Assembly: GCA_903857495.1 (NCBI GenBank)
Contig: CAIOFF010000010.1
Location: 1-62,619, forward strand
Length of the DNA: 62,619 nucleotides
Direction: 5' to 3'
Source of the DNA: an uncultured Holophagaceae bacterium
GTDB taxonomy: Bacteria > Acidobacteriota > Holophagae > Holophagales > Holophagaceae
This document shows, piece after piece, positions 38,230-46,911 of the stretch (position 1 is its first letter; every line of letters starts with the position of its first letter). The notes below the pieces were generated by a model, which made no database searches, had not been told where the DNA came from, and saw only the letters and a program-made list of their open reading frames with translations. A program made the translations under genes and the position numbers.

Positions 38230-39188
38230 CGGCCTTCTCAGGCAGCTACCTCGAGGCCATCCGGCAGGCGCTCTTTGACGCCATGGAGGCCGATCCGAGG
38301 GTCTGCTGCCTGGGCGAGGACATCGGGGCCTACGGCGGCGCCTTCCGGGCCACGGAGGGTCTGCTGGCCCGCTTCGGCCCGGACCGGGTGCTCGACACGC
38401 CCATCTCCGAGCAGGCCATTGTGGGCGCTGCCATCGGCGCGGCGCTCATGGGACAGCGGCCCGTGGCGGAGTTCCAGTTCATGGACTTCGCCATGCTGGC
38501 GTCGGACCTCATGGTGAACTTCGCGGCTCCGGCCCACTGGCGCTGGGGGGCCTCGGTGCCCGCGGTGTTCCGCGGCCCGGCGGGAGCGGGCAACGGCGGC
38601 GGCCCCTTCCACAGCCAGAACCCCGAGGGCCACTTCCTCGGCAGCCCGGGCCTCAAAGTGGTCGCGCCGGGCACGGTCCGCGACGCGTACGCCCTGCTCC
38701 GGGCCGCCATCGACGACCCCGACCCCGTCCTGTTCCTGGAGCACAAGCACCTCTACCGGCGCCTCAAGGACCAGTGGGACGAGGCGCCCACGGCCCGCCT
38801 GGGCGAGGCGGCCCTGCGCCAGGAGGGCCAGCGCGCCTGCATCCTCACCTACGGCGCCGCCCAGCAGGTAGCCCTGGAGGCCTCGGCGGGGCTTGATGTG
38901 GCGGTGCTAGACCTGCGTACCCTCTGGCCCCTGGACGACGAGGCCATCGCCGCGCTGGCCCGGCGCACCCACCGGGTGCTGGTGCTCACGGAGGCCTCGC
39001 GCACCTACGGCCCCGGCGCCGAGCTGGCCGCCCGGGTCAGCGAGACCTGCTTCCCCTGGCTCGACGCCCCGGTGCTGCGGGTGGGCGCGGCGGACACGCC
39101 CACACCCGCCAGTCCGCCCCTGGAGGCGGCCTTCCTCCCGAGCCCCACCCGGGTGCGTTCGGAGCTCGAACGCCTGCTGGCCTGGTAA
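38226..39188 (+). CDS. 2-oxo acid dehydrogenase E1 component beta subunit
   Basis: 320 residues. Transketolase-like pyrimidine domain (FSGSYLEAIRQALFDAMEAD, CLGEDIGAYGGAFRAT, DTPISEQAIVGAAIGAALMGQRPVAEFQFMDF) and C-terminal domain (AVLDLRTLWPLDDEAI) match E1-beta of pyruvate, acetoin or branched-chain oxo acid dehydrogenases. The alpha subunit that holds the rest of the thiamine site is not adjacent. The ATG overlaps the upstream PLP gene stop, which is the reason for the start chosen. If the upstream enzyme feeds transsulfuration, the 2-oxobutyrate formed there would be a fitting substrate, which is only inference. Confidence 0.85.
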   Translation: MTAFSGSYLEAIRQALFDAMEADPRVCCLGEDIGAYGGAFRATEGLLARFGPDRVLDTPISEQAIVGAAIGAALMGQRPVAEFQFMDFAMLASDLMVNFAAPAHWRWGASVPAVFRGPAGAGNGGGPFHSQNPEGHFLGSPGLKVVAPGTVRDAYALLRAAIDDPDPVLFLEHKHLYRRLKDQWDEAPTARLGEAALRQEGQRACILTYGAAQQVALEASAGLDVAVLDLRTLWPLDDEAIAALARRTHRVLVLTEASRTYGPGAELAARVSETCFPWLDAPVLRVGAADTPTPASPPLEAAFLPSPTRVRSELERLLAW

Positions 39189-39206
39189 GTCTGGGCCGCG
39201 CCCAGC

Positions 39207-39233
39207 TTGACGTCTCGGGCCTATCCCTATCAT
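39207..39233 (+). promoter_or_regulatory. Probable promoter of the metF-fusion/metH operon
   Basis: TTGACG (39207-39212) and TATCAT (39228-39233) with a 15-base spacer lie upstream of the SAM-I riboswitch. The spacer is short, so confidence is limited. Confidence 0.45.
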
Positions 39234-39265
39234 TCTAAGGATTCGATCTTTGGCAGTCCCCAGAA

Positions 39266-39365
39266 CGCTATCCAGAAAGGTGGAGGGAAAGGCCCTGTGA
39301 AACCTTGGCAACCTGCAAACGCAAGGTGCCAAATCCTGCCCCCGGTCTCCGGGGGGAAGATACCG
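39266..39365 (+). promoter_or_regulatory. SAM-I riboswitch (S-box)
   Basis: The conserved S-box core is present: CTATCCAGAAAGGTGGAGGGA, CCTGTGAAACCTTGGCAACC, AAGGTGCCAAATCCTGC, then a GC-rich P4-like hairpin and GAAGATA closing P1. It binds S-adenosylmethionine and turns off downstream genes. No terminator hairpin with T run was found before the ATG at 39433, so control may be at translation. It is closely related to the copy at 48980. Confidence 0.95.
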
Positions 39366-39432
39366 AACCGCAGGAGACTGACCTTCGACCCTCTGGAAGC
39401 TGCCCCAAGACTGCCTTTCCCCAGGCACAGCC

Positions 39433-41301
39433 ATGACCCAGAAAACCTTTCGGCAGGCTCTCGACGCGGGCGAGTGCTTCCTCTTTGACGGCAGCACGGC
39501 CACGGCCCTGCACGACCGGGGGATCACGCTCCAGCGCAGCTTCGAAGAGTGCAACCTCAAGACCCCGGACCTGCTGCTGGCGATCCACGGGGAGTTCCTG
39601 GCCGCCGGAGCCCAGGTGCTCACCACCAACACCTGGGGCGCCAACCGGCTGAAGCTGGCCGCCCGCGGCCTGGAGGACCAGCTGGCCGAGATCAACCGGG
39701 AGGGCGTGGCCCTGGCCCGGAAGGCCGTGGCCCAGCAGGGCGCAGTCGCCTGGGTGGCGGGCTGCATCGGTCCTCTCGGGATCCGCATCGAGCCCTGGGG
39801 GCCCACCTCTTTCGCCGAGGCCCGCGCCTGCTTCCGTGAGCAGGCCGCCGTGCTCATCGAGGCCGGCGTGGACCTGATGGTGCTGGAGGCCTTCGAGGAT
39901 CTGCATGAGATCCAGCAGGCCATGCTCGCCGTGCAGGAGCTCAGCGACCTGCCCATCGCCGCCTTGATGACTCCCAACGAGGAGGGCCAGGCCCTCTTCG
40001 GCGCCGAGCCCGAGTGGTTCATCAAGCAGATCGACGCCTGGGGCGCCGACGTGGTGGGCCTCATCGGCGGCAACGGCCCTGCCCCGCAGCTGCGGCTGCT
40101 GGAGCGGCTCATGACCGTCACCACGAAGCCCATCGCGCTGCAGCCCAACCCGGGCATGCCCCGGATGGTGGACGGCCGCCTCATCTACGGCGCCACCCCG
40201 GAATACCTTGGCGAGTTCGCGGGCCGGGCCCTGGCCGCCGGCGCCCGGGTGGTCGGCGGGTGCAGCGGCACCACCCCGGCGCACATCCGGGCCATGCGCA
40301 GCGTCTTCCGCCAGGAGCGGGCCTTCGTCCAGGGCGGCGGCGGCTTCGAGCTGAAGCCCCACGAGCAGCCCCAGCCCGAGGTCCCCTTCGCCTACCGCAG
40401 CCGGTTCAGCCTCAAGCTCGCCCAGGGCGAGTTCATCCACACCGTGGAGCTGGTGCCGCCCAAGGGCATGGAATACGACAAGCTCCTGGCCAAGACCCGC
40501 CAGTGCCAGGCCCTGGGCGTGGACGCCATCAACGTGCCCGACGGACCCCGCGCCATGGCCCGCATGTCCGCCCTGGCCACGGCCCTCATCATCGAGCAGC
40601 AGGTGGGCCTGGAGACCATCCTCCACTATGCCTGCCGCGACCGGAACCTGCTGGGCATGCAGAGCGACCTCCTGGGCGCCGCGGGCCTCGGCCTGCGCAA
40701 CATCCTGGCGGTCACGGGCGATCCCCCGAAGCTGGGCCCCTACCCCCAGGCCACGGCGGTCTTCGATGTGGACGCCATCGGGCTGGTGAACATGCTCAAG
40801 CGCCTGAACACCGGGCTGGACCTGGGTGGGGCCGCCATCGGCAAGCCCACCTCCTTCAGCGTGGGCGTGGGCGCCAATCCCGTGGCGCCGGACCTGGAGC
40901 GGGAGAAGTCCCGCTTCCGCTACAAGGTGGAGGCCGGTGCCCAGTGGGCCATCACCCAGCCGGTCTTCGACGCGGATCACCTCTTCCGCTTCCTGGACTT
41001 CGCCGAGGCCCTGGACGGCAAGGGCGGGATTCCCATCATCGCGGGGATCTGGCCCCTCAAGAGCCTCCGCAATGCGGAGTTCATGGCCAACGAGGTCCCC
41101 GGCGCCTACGTACCGCCCTCGGTGCTTGTCCGCATGGCCAGCCGGACCACCGCCGAAGACCAGCTGAAGGAAGGCCAGGACATCGCCCGCGAGGTCATCG
41201 AGCAGATCCGCTCCCGGGTCCGCGGACTGCAGCTCTCGGCGCCCTTCGGTCAGGTGGAGCTGGTGGCGCCACTGCTGCCCAAACCGGAGGCCCCATGGTG
41301 A
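39433..41301 (+). CDS. Fused homocysteine S-methyltransferase-like / methylenetetrahydrofolate reductase
   Basis: 622 residues. Residues 1-300 are a homocysteine methyltransferase barrel (FLFDGSTATALHDRG, VLTTNTWGANRLKL). Residues about 325-610 are a MetF-type flavin reductase (HTVELVPPKGMEYDKL, ILAVTGDPPK, QWAITQPVFDADHLFRFLDF) that makes 5-methyl-tetrahydrofolate. The zinc ligands of the first half are changed: Gly212 stands where the first Cys is expected (GLIGGNGP for GLNCxxGP), and GGCC has become GGCS (Cys277, Ser278). MetH downstream keeps all three Cys. The fusion itself is known (YitJ type). Here the N-terminal half may not use homocysteine. Controlled by the SAM-I riboswitch upstream; overlaps the ferredoxin gene by seven bases. 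Confidence 0.9.
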   Translation: MTQKTFRQALDAGECFLFDGSTATALHDRGITLQRSFEECNLKTPDLLLAIHGEFLAAGAQVLTTNTWGANRLKLAARGLEDQLAEINREGVALARKAVAQQGAVAWVAGCIGPLGIRIEPWGPTSFAEARACFREQAAVLIEAGVDLMVLEAFEDLHEIQQAMLAVQELSDLPIAALMTPNEEGQALFGAEPEWFIKQIDAWGADVVGLIGGNGPAPQLRLLERLMTVTTKPIALQPNPGMPRMVDGRLIYGATPEYLGEFAGRALAAGARVVGGCSGTTPAHIRAMRSVFRQERAFVQGGGGFELKPHEQPQPEVPFAYRSRFSLKLAQGEFIHTVELVPPKGMEYDKLLAKTRQCQALGVDAINVPDGPRAMARMSALATALIIEQQVGLETILHYACRDRNLLGMQSDLLGAAGLGLRNILAVTGDPPKLGPYPQATAVFDVDAIGLVNMLKRLNTGLDLGGAAIGKPTSFSVGVGANPVAPDLEREKSRFRYKVEAGAQWAITQPVFDADHLFRFLDFAEALDGKGGIPIIAGIWPLKSLRNAEFMANEVPGAYVPPSVLVRMASRTTAEDQLKEGQDIAREVIEQIRSRVRGLQLSAPFGQVELVAPLLPKPEAPW

Positions 41302-41579
41302 AGGTCCACTTCCTCCTGGAGGACCTGCTGGTGGAAGCCCCGGCGGGCACCACCCTCCAGCGCATCGCCGACGCCGCCGGCGCCGACATCACCTTCGGCT
41401 GCCGCACCGGCTCCTGCGGCACCTGCCGGGTGCGCATCGCCGAAGGCCTGGAGCACTGCAGCGACCCTGGCGCCGAGGAGCGGGACTACCTCCGCAGCCT
41501 AGAGGCGCCGCCCGACCAGCGCCTCGCCTGCCAGGTCTGTGTGCATGGGGACATAGCCGTGGACTACCTCGGACTCTGA
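41295..41579 (+). CDS. 2Fe-2S ferredoxin
   Basis: 94 residues, plant-type ferredoxin: C36-x4-C41-x2-C44 in FGCRTGSCGTC, and C79 in RLACQ. The beta-grasp frame has an acidic 60s region. It overlaps the metF fusion gene by seven bases and ends one base before metH, so it is inside the methionine operon. It could feed electrons to the reductase half of the upstream protein, or to MetH when cob(II)alamin must be reduced again, instead of the flavodoxin used in E. coli. The partner is inferred only from position. Confidence 0.88.
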   Translation: MVKVHFLLEDLLVEAPAGTTLQRIADAAGADITFGCRTGSCGTCRVRIAEGLEHCSDPGAEERDYLRSLEAPPDQRLACQVCVHGDIAVDYLGL

Positions 41580-41580
41580 C

Positions 41581-44500
41581 ATGACCACCCTCGACTCCCT
41601 TCTCCGTGAAAAAGTGCTGCTGCTGGATGGCGGCATGGGCACGCAGATCTTTGCGCGCTCGCCGACCATGGAGGACTACGGCGGCGCGGCCCTCGAGGGC
41701 TGCGTGGACCTGCTCACGGAGCGGCGTCCCCAGTGGATCCGCGAGATCCATGAGAGCTACTACCGGGCCGGGTCCGACGCGGTGGAGACCAACACCTTCG
41801 GCGCGAATCCCCTGGTGCTGGGCGACTTCGGCCTCTCTGCCAAGGCCTACGACCTGAACGTCCAGGCCGCCTCCATCGCCAAGGAAGTGGCCCGCAGCTT
41901 CGACCGGCCCCGCTTTGTCATCGGCTCCGTGGGCCCGGGCACCAAGCTCATCACCCTGGGCCACGTGAGCTACGCCGAGCTGCTGGCCTCCTACCGGGTG
42001 CAGATGGACGGCCTGCTGGACGGCGGCGCCGACGCCATCCTCATCGAGACCTGCCAGGACCTGGGCCAGATCAAGGTGGCTGTCCGGGCCGCCCGCGAGG
42101 CCATGGCCGCGAAGAAGCGGCGGATTCCCCTCTGGGTGCAGGCCACGGTGGAGACCACGGGCACCCTGCTGGTGGGTTCGGACATCTCGGCGGTCCTCAC
42201 GAGTCTGGAGCCCCTGGGCATTGACGTGCTGGGCCTGAACTGCGCCACGGGCCCCGACGAGATGCACGCGCACCTGCAGACCCTCAGCGAGTCCAGCCCC
42301 TTCTACCTGAGCTGCCTGCCCAACGCTGGGCTGCCCGAGAACGTGGGCGGCCAGGTGGTCTACCCCCTGGATCCCGCGGGCTTCGCGCCCAAGGTGCTGC
42401 ACGCGGCCAAGGAGTTCGGCATCGCCATCCTGGGCGGCTGCTGCGGCACCACCCCGGACCACATCCGGGCCTTGGCCCCCGGCGTGGAGCGGCTCAGCGC
42501 ACCGAAGCGGACCCCGAAGCTGGAGCGCAGCGCCGCCAGCCTCTACCAGAGCGTGGCCCTGAAGCAGGAGCCCCCGCCCCTGATCGTGGGCGAGCGCACC
42601 AATGCGAACGGCTCGAAGAAGTTCCGCGACCTGCTGGCCGCCGAGGACTGGAACGGCATGATCGCCCTGGCCAAGGAGCAGCAGCGCGAGGGCGCCCACC
42701 TGCTGGACGTCTGCGTGGCCTACGTGGGCCGCGACGAGACCCGCGACGTGGACGAGCTGCTGAGCCGGCTCATCTCCCAGGTCACTCTGCCCCTGATGAT
42801 CGACAGCACCGAGGTGCCGGTCATCGAGCGGGCCCTGCAGCGCGCGCCCGGCAAGTGCGTGGTGAACTCCATCAACTTCGAGGACGGCGATGCCCGGCCC
42901 CGCCGCGTCCTGGAGCTCTGCCGCACCTACGGCGCCGCGGTGGTGGCCCTCACCATCGACGAGCGGGGCATGGCCAAGTCCCGCGAGCAGAAGCTGGAGG
43001 TGGCCCGCCGTCTCTATGCCTTGGCCGTGAACGAGTACGGCATGGACCCCGGGGACCTCATCATCGACCCCCTCACCTTCACCCTGGGCAGCGGCGATGA
43101 GGAGTTCCGCGGCTCCGCCGTGGAGACCCTGGAGGCCCTGAAGCTCATCAAGAAGGAGCTGCCGGGCGTCATGACCATCCTGGGCGTCAGCAATGTGAGC
43201 TTCGGTCTGAACCCCGCGGCCCGCCACGTGCTGAATGCGCTGATGCTCTACCACAGCGTGCGCCACGGCCTGGACATGGCCATCTTCAACGCGTCGAAGG
43301 TCATCCCCGTGGCCAAGATCGACCCCGAGGACCGGCGCAGCTTCGAGGACCTGATCTTCGACCGCCGCAGCGAAGGCTACGACCCCCTCAAGGTCGTCCT
43401 CGCCCGCTTCAGTGGCCGCAAGGCCGTGCAGGTGGAGGACCACCGCGCCGACCGGCCGGTGCTCGAGCGTCTACGCGACGGCATCCTTGACGGCGAGAAG
43501 CAGGCCATCCTCACGGACGTGGACGAGGCCCTGAAGGACCACGATCCCCTCATGCTCATCAACGAGGTGCTGCTGGGCGCCATGAAGGTCGTCGGCGAGC
43601 GCTTCGGCGCCGGCGAGATGCAGCTGCCCTTCGTGCTGGAGAGCGCCGAGGCCATGAAGGCCGCCATCCGGCGCATCGAGCCCCACCTGCCCAAGGGCGG
43701 CAGCTACCAGAAGGGCCGCATCCTCCTGGCCACGGTCAAGGGCGACGTGCACGACATCGGCAAGAACCTGGTGGACATCATCCTCAGCAACAACGGCTTC
43801 GAGGTGAAAAACCTAGGCATCAAGCAGCCCATCGAGGCGATCCTCAAAGAGTTCAAAGCCTGGCCCGCGGATGCCATCGGCCTCTCGGGGCTCCTGGTGA
43901 AGTCCACGGTGATCATGAAGGAGAACCTGCACTTCATGGAGGAGCAGGGACTGACGGTGCCCGTCATCCTGGGTGGCGCCGCCCTCACCCGCGACTACGT
44001 GGAGGGCGACTGCCGCCGGGCCTACGCCGGACCTGTCTACTACGCCGAGGACGCCTTTGAGGGTCTGCGGCACATGCAGGCACTGGTGGCGGGTGAACCC
44101 GGTGTTCCGGCCGCTGCTCCAGCCGCGGTCGCGGTTGGAGACATCAAAATTCTGAGGCGGGGTGGCGCCGCGGTGCCGCTCTCGGCCTCGGGGCAGAGCA
44201 GCTGGGTGCGGCACGAAGAGGCTCCGCCGACGCCGCCCTTCTGGGGCGTGCGCGAGGACACCGCGACCACCGAGGAGCTCTTCGGCCACCTCGACGAGTT
44301 CGCACTCATCCGCAACCGCTGGGGCTTTGCCCAGGGCAGCCAGAGCGACGAAACCTTCGCCGCGGTACTGCGCGACAAGGCCGAGCCGCAATTGGCCCGC
44401 TGGAAGGCGCGCCTGGCGGCCACGCCGATGCTGGAACCCCGGGCCCGCTACGGCTACTTCCCCGTGCGCGCCGAGGGTGATGCGCTCCAGGTCTTCGATC

Positions 44501-45003
44501 CCGCCGAACCCACCCGGCCCCTGGCCCGGCTCACCTTCCCCCGGCAGACCGCAGGCCGGCGCCTCAGCCTCCCGGACTTCTTCCGAGCCGACCAGACCGA
44601 TGTGCTGGCCCTCCAGCTCGTGACCCTCGGGCAGACCGCCGCTGACCACGCGGCGCGTCTTTACAGGGAAGATGGCTACGCCGACTACTTCGCCTTCCAC
44701 GGCCTCGCCACGGAGCTGACGGAGGCCTACGCCGAGAGGCTGCACGCCCGCATCCGCCGGGAGCTTGGCATCCAGGGCAGGGACCTGCCGGGCCGAGCGC
44801 TCTTCGCCCAGGGCTACCAGGGTTCCCGTTACTCCTATGGCTACCCCGCCTGCCCCGACCTCGAGGGCAACGGCCCGCTGCTGGACCTCCTGGGCGGCGG
44901 CGAGATCGGCGTCCGTCTCAGCGAGAGCCACCAGATGGACCCCGAATACACCACCAGCGCCCTAGTGGCCTGGCATCCGCAGGCGCGCTACTTCTCGATC
45001 TGA
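41581..45003 (+). CDS. metH: Cobalamin-dependent methionine synthase
   Basis: 1140 residues with all four modules. The homocysteine domain has zinc ligands C221 (GLNCATGP), C287 and C288 (GGCCGTTP). The methyl-tetrahydrofolate pterin domain has GERTNANGSKKF and DPLTFTLGSGDEE. The cobalamin domain has H724 in DVHDIGKN and ALTRDYV. The C-terminal activation domain has YGYPACPD and ESHQMDPEYTTSAL. It transfers the methyl group from folate to homocysteine through cobalamin. A Pro/Ala linker (about 835-860) joins the last two domains. It stands one base after the ferredoxin gene and under the SAM-I riboswitch. Confidence 0.97.
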   Translation: MTTLDSLLREKVLLLDGGMGTQIFARSPTMEDYGGAALEGCVDLLTERRPQWIREIHESYYRAGSDAVETNTFGANPLVLGDFGLSAKAYDLNVQAASIAKEVARSFDRPRFVIGSVGPGTKLITLGHVSYAELLASYRVQMDGLLDGGADAILIETCQDLGQIKVAVRAAREAMAAKKRRIPLWVQATVETTGTLLVGSDISAVLTSLEPLGIDVLGLNCATGPDEMHAHLQTLSESSPFYLSCLPNAGLPENVGGQVVYPLDPAGFAPKVLHAAKEFGIAILGGCCGTTPDHIRALAPGVERLSAPKRTPKLERSAASLYQSVALKQEPPPLIVGERTNANGSKKFRDLLAAEDWNGMIALAKEQQREGAHLLDVCVAYVGRDETRDVDELLSRLISQVTLPLMIDSTEVPVIERALQRAPGKCVVNSINFEDGDARPRRVLELCRTYGAAVVALTIDERGMAKSREQKLEVARRLYALAVNEYGMDPGDLIIDPLTFTLGSGDEEFRGSAVETLEALKLIKKELPGVMTILGVSNVSFGLNPAARHVLNALMLYHSVRHGLDMAIFNASKVIPVAKIDPEDRRSFEDLIFDRRSEGYDPLKVVLARFSGRKAVQVEDHRADRPVLERLRDGILDGEKQAILTDVDEALKDHDPLMLINEVLLGAMKVVGERFGAGEMQLPFVLESAEAMKAAIRRIEPHLPKGGSYQKGRILLATVKGDVHDIGKNLVDIILSNNGFEVKNLGIKQPIEAILKEFKAWPADAIGLSGLLVKSTVIMKENLHFMEEQGLTVPVILGGAALTRDYVEGDCRRAYAGPVYYAEDAFEGLRHMQALVAGEPGVPAAAPAAVAVGDIKILRRGGAAVPLSASGQSSWVRHEEAPPTPPFWGVREDTATTEELFGHLDEFALIRNRWGFAQGSQSDETFAAVLRDKAEPQLARWKARLAATPMLEPRARYGYFPVRAEGDALQVFDPAEPTRPLARLTFPRQTAGRRLSLPDFFRADQTDVLALQLVTLGQTAADHAARLYREDGYADYFAFHGLATELTEAYAERLHARIRRELGIQGRDLPGRALFAQGYQGSRYSYGYPACPDLEGNGPLLDLLGGGEIGVRLSESHQMDPEYTTSALVAWHPQARYFSI

Positions 45004-45100
45004 GCCAAGTCAGTCTGCATGTCATCCCGATGGCACCGTGAACAGAGGCCGTGGCAGCGATCTGTTCGAAAGGCTGGCATCAGCCAGGTATGATCGGGCC

Positions 45101-45898
45101 ATGCGAAATCGACGATGGACCGCGTGGCGGCTGGCATTCCTCGGGATCTGTCTCCTGGCCGGAGCCGGAAGGGCTTGGTGTTCCGATTTGCGGGTCATGG
45201 TCTCCGGTGGCTTCGCCTCGGCATACAGCGAGCTGGCACCGGCGTTCGAGCGTCGCACTGGGCACCACCTCACGACCATCTGGGGAGCTTCGATGGGAAC
45301 GACCCCCGAGGCCATACCGGTTCGACTGGAACGCGGCGAGCGGGCCGATGTGCTGATCATGGTCGGTCGGGCCCTGGAACAACTGGACAGTCAGAAAAGG
45401 GTGACCTGCTCTCTCCGGATCGACCTGGCAAGGTCTGGGATCGGTGTGGCGGTGCGCAAGGGTGCGCCCAGGCCCGACATCAGCACCTCCGACGCGTTCA
45501 GGAAGACCCTGCTGGCGGCCGCCTCGATCGCCTATTCCGACAGCGCCAGCGGGGAGTATCTCTCCAAGGTGTTGTTCCCGCGCCTCGGGTTGTCCGGAAG
45601 GATCGAAGCCAAGAGCCGCAAGATCGAAGGCGAGCCCGTGGGCCAGGTGGTGGCACGAGGAGCGGCGGAACTGGGATTCCAGCAGATCAGTGAGCTGCTC
45701 CCAGTCCCTGGCATCGAGCTGTTGGGGTCACTGCCCGCCGAGTTCCAGGAATACACCGTCTTTTCTGCCTGCGCGAACGCGAAGTCAGCCGATCCTGTGG
45801 CCGCGCAGGCACTGGTGAACTTCCTGGCCTCCCCTGAGGCCGCAGCCGCCATCCGGAAAAGCGGGATGGAACCAGCTTCCATCCCTCAGGGGAAGTAG
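45101..45898 (+). CDS. Periplasmic substrate-binding protein, ModA-like
   Basis: 265 residues. The signal peptide ends near RAWCSD. The mature protein starts LRVMVSGGFASAYSELAPAFERRTGH, the beta1-helix of ModA/extracellular type II binding proteins, and has IAYSDSASGEYLSKVL and the C-terminal ALVNFLASPEAAAAIRKSGM. Members bind oxyanions such as molybdate; the exact ligand is not clear. No permease or ATPase gene is near, so it may be orphan or serve a sensor. The start was chosen to begin the signal peptide. It converges on the next gene with 13 bases of overlap. Confidence 0.82.
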   Translation: MRNRRWTAWRLAFLGICLLAGAGRAWCSDLRVMVSGGFASAYSELAPAFERRTGHHLTTIWGASMGTTPEAIPVRLERGERADVLIMVGRALEQLDSQKRVTCSLRIDLARSGIGVAVRKGAPRPDISTSDAFRKTLLAAASIAYSDSASGEYLSKVLFPRLGLSGRIEAKSRKIEGEPVGQVVARGAAELGFQQISELLPVPGIELLGSLPAEFQEYTVFSACANAKSADPVAAQALVNFLASPEAAAAIRKSGMEPASIPQGK

Positions 45899-46911
45899 GC
45901 GTCTCCAAGCCTGGCCGTCTCGACATAGATCGGGGACATGGTGACCCCCCGCGCGGCGAGGGGTCGGCGCCGGAGGCCGACCCGGAAGTGGTGTGAGGTG
46001 CCCACCGGTGGAGGGGGAGAGCCAGCCCCCGCTGCGATCCACTGCAAGGCCAGCCGCATGGCTTGTTCACCGAAATCCACGGGTGCGGGTGTGATCGAGA
46101 GCCCGCCCCCGTCCTGGACATACGTGTCGCAGATTCCCAGGGGCAGGGGCCGGGAGTTGCGCTCGATCCAATCGACGATCTCCCCTCGGGGAACCATCCC
46201 ACTCGTGCCAGCGCTCCGCTTGAGCTCGTCATAGCTCAGCACGAGGAGCACATCGGCGCTGTCCGCCATCCGGGAGATGAAGCCCTGCCAACCCTCGAAG
46301 GTGTTCTCACCCCGATGGCCCACCAGCCTGTGGGGTGCCCAGGCATAGGACTTCGCCTGCTCCAGCTCGGCGCGACCGGTGATGTCGTCCTTGGCCAGGA
46401 TGGCAATCCGGGCCGGTTGCCCCCCCCGAGCGACCAGGATCGCCTCGCGAACGGCATCCAACGGCAGCTGCTCCACGAGGCCAGTGGCGTTGGTAGTCGT
46501 GTAGCCGTAACTCTGAGGCGGCTGGAGGATGGCGACGAACACGATCCGAGGCTTCCCCCGACCGGCATAGTCCTTCGCCACCAGATGGTTGCTTTCATCA
46601 TCGACAGCAATCAGCACGTCGGGCTTTTCCCGCTCGATGGCCTCCTTCGCTTCCTGGATCTGATGTCTCAAGGACTCCGTGGACTGCCTGGAATCAACAC
46701 CAAGATGGTGGAAGTTGACTGAGACAGGATTTCGGTTTGCCTTGAGCGCCTTCCTCATTCCCTGGTTGATCAGGGTGGACCAGGGCGAGTCCTTCGGGAA
46801 GGAGTGAAGCACCAGAATGCGTGGCTTCCTGATATTGAAAACACCAAGCAAGATGATGAATAGAATCAAGAACACGCCGATAAGCAGGGACCTGAGACTG
46901 ATTTTTTTCAT
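45886..46911 (-). CDS. Membrane-anchored ABC_sub_bind-type sensor/binding protein
   Basis: 341 residues. MKKISLRSLLIG begins a single membrane helix (about 9-27) without a clear cut site. The rest has the two-lobe fold of the uncharacterised ABC-type binding protein family (ABC_sub_bind): ILVLHSFPKDSPWS, DVLIAVDDESNHLVAK, RIVFVAILQPPQ and LGICDTYVQDGG. It overlaps the transporter fusion gene by ATGA, which also sets the start (an ATG five codons earlier is possible). The pair suggests a periplasmic ligand-binding partner for the SLC13-type carrier, which is unusual. Confidence 0.75.
   Translation of the reverse strand: MKKISLRSLLIGVFLILFIILLGVFNIRKPRILVLHSFPKDSPWSTLINQGMRKALKANRNPVSVNFHHLGVDSRQSTESLRHQIQEAKEAIEREKPDVLIAVDDESNHLVAKDYAGRGKPRIVFVAILQPPQSYGYTTTNATGLVEQLPLDAVREAILVARGGQPARIAILAKDDITGRAELEQAKSYAWAPHRLVGHRGENTFEGWQGFISRMADSADVLLVLSYDELKRSAGTSGMVPRGEIVDWIERNSRPLPLGICDTYVQDGGGLSITPAPVDFGEQAMRLALQWIAAGAGSPPPPVGTSHHFRVGLRRRPLAARGVTMSPIYVETARLGDAYFP

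Noticed and set aside
40014-41579. 521-residue frame in another phase across the MTHFR fusion
   Set aside because: Only its last 94 codons are real (the ferredoxin from 41295); the rest is an Arg/Pro/Gly-rich shadow.
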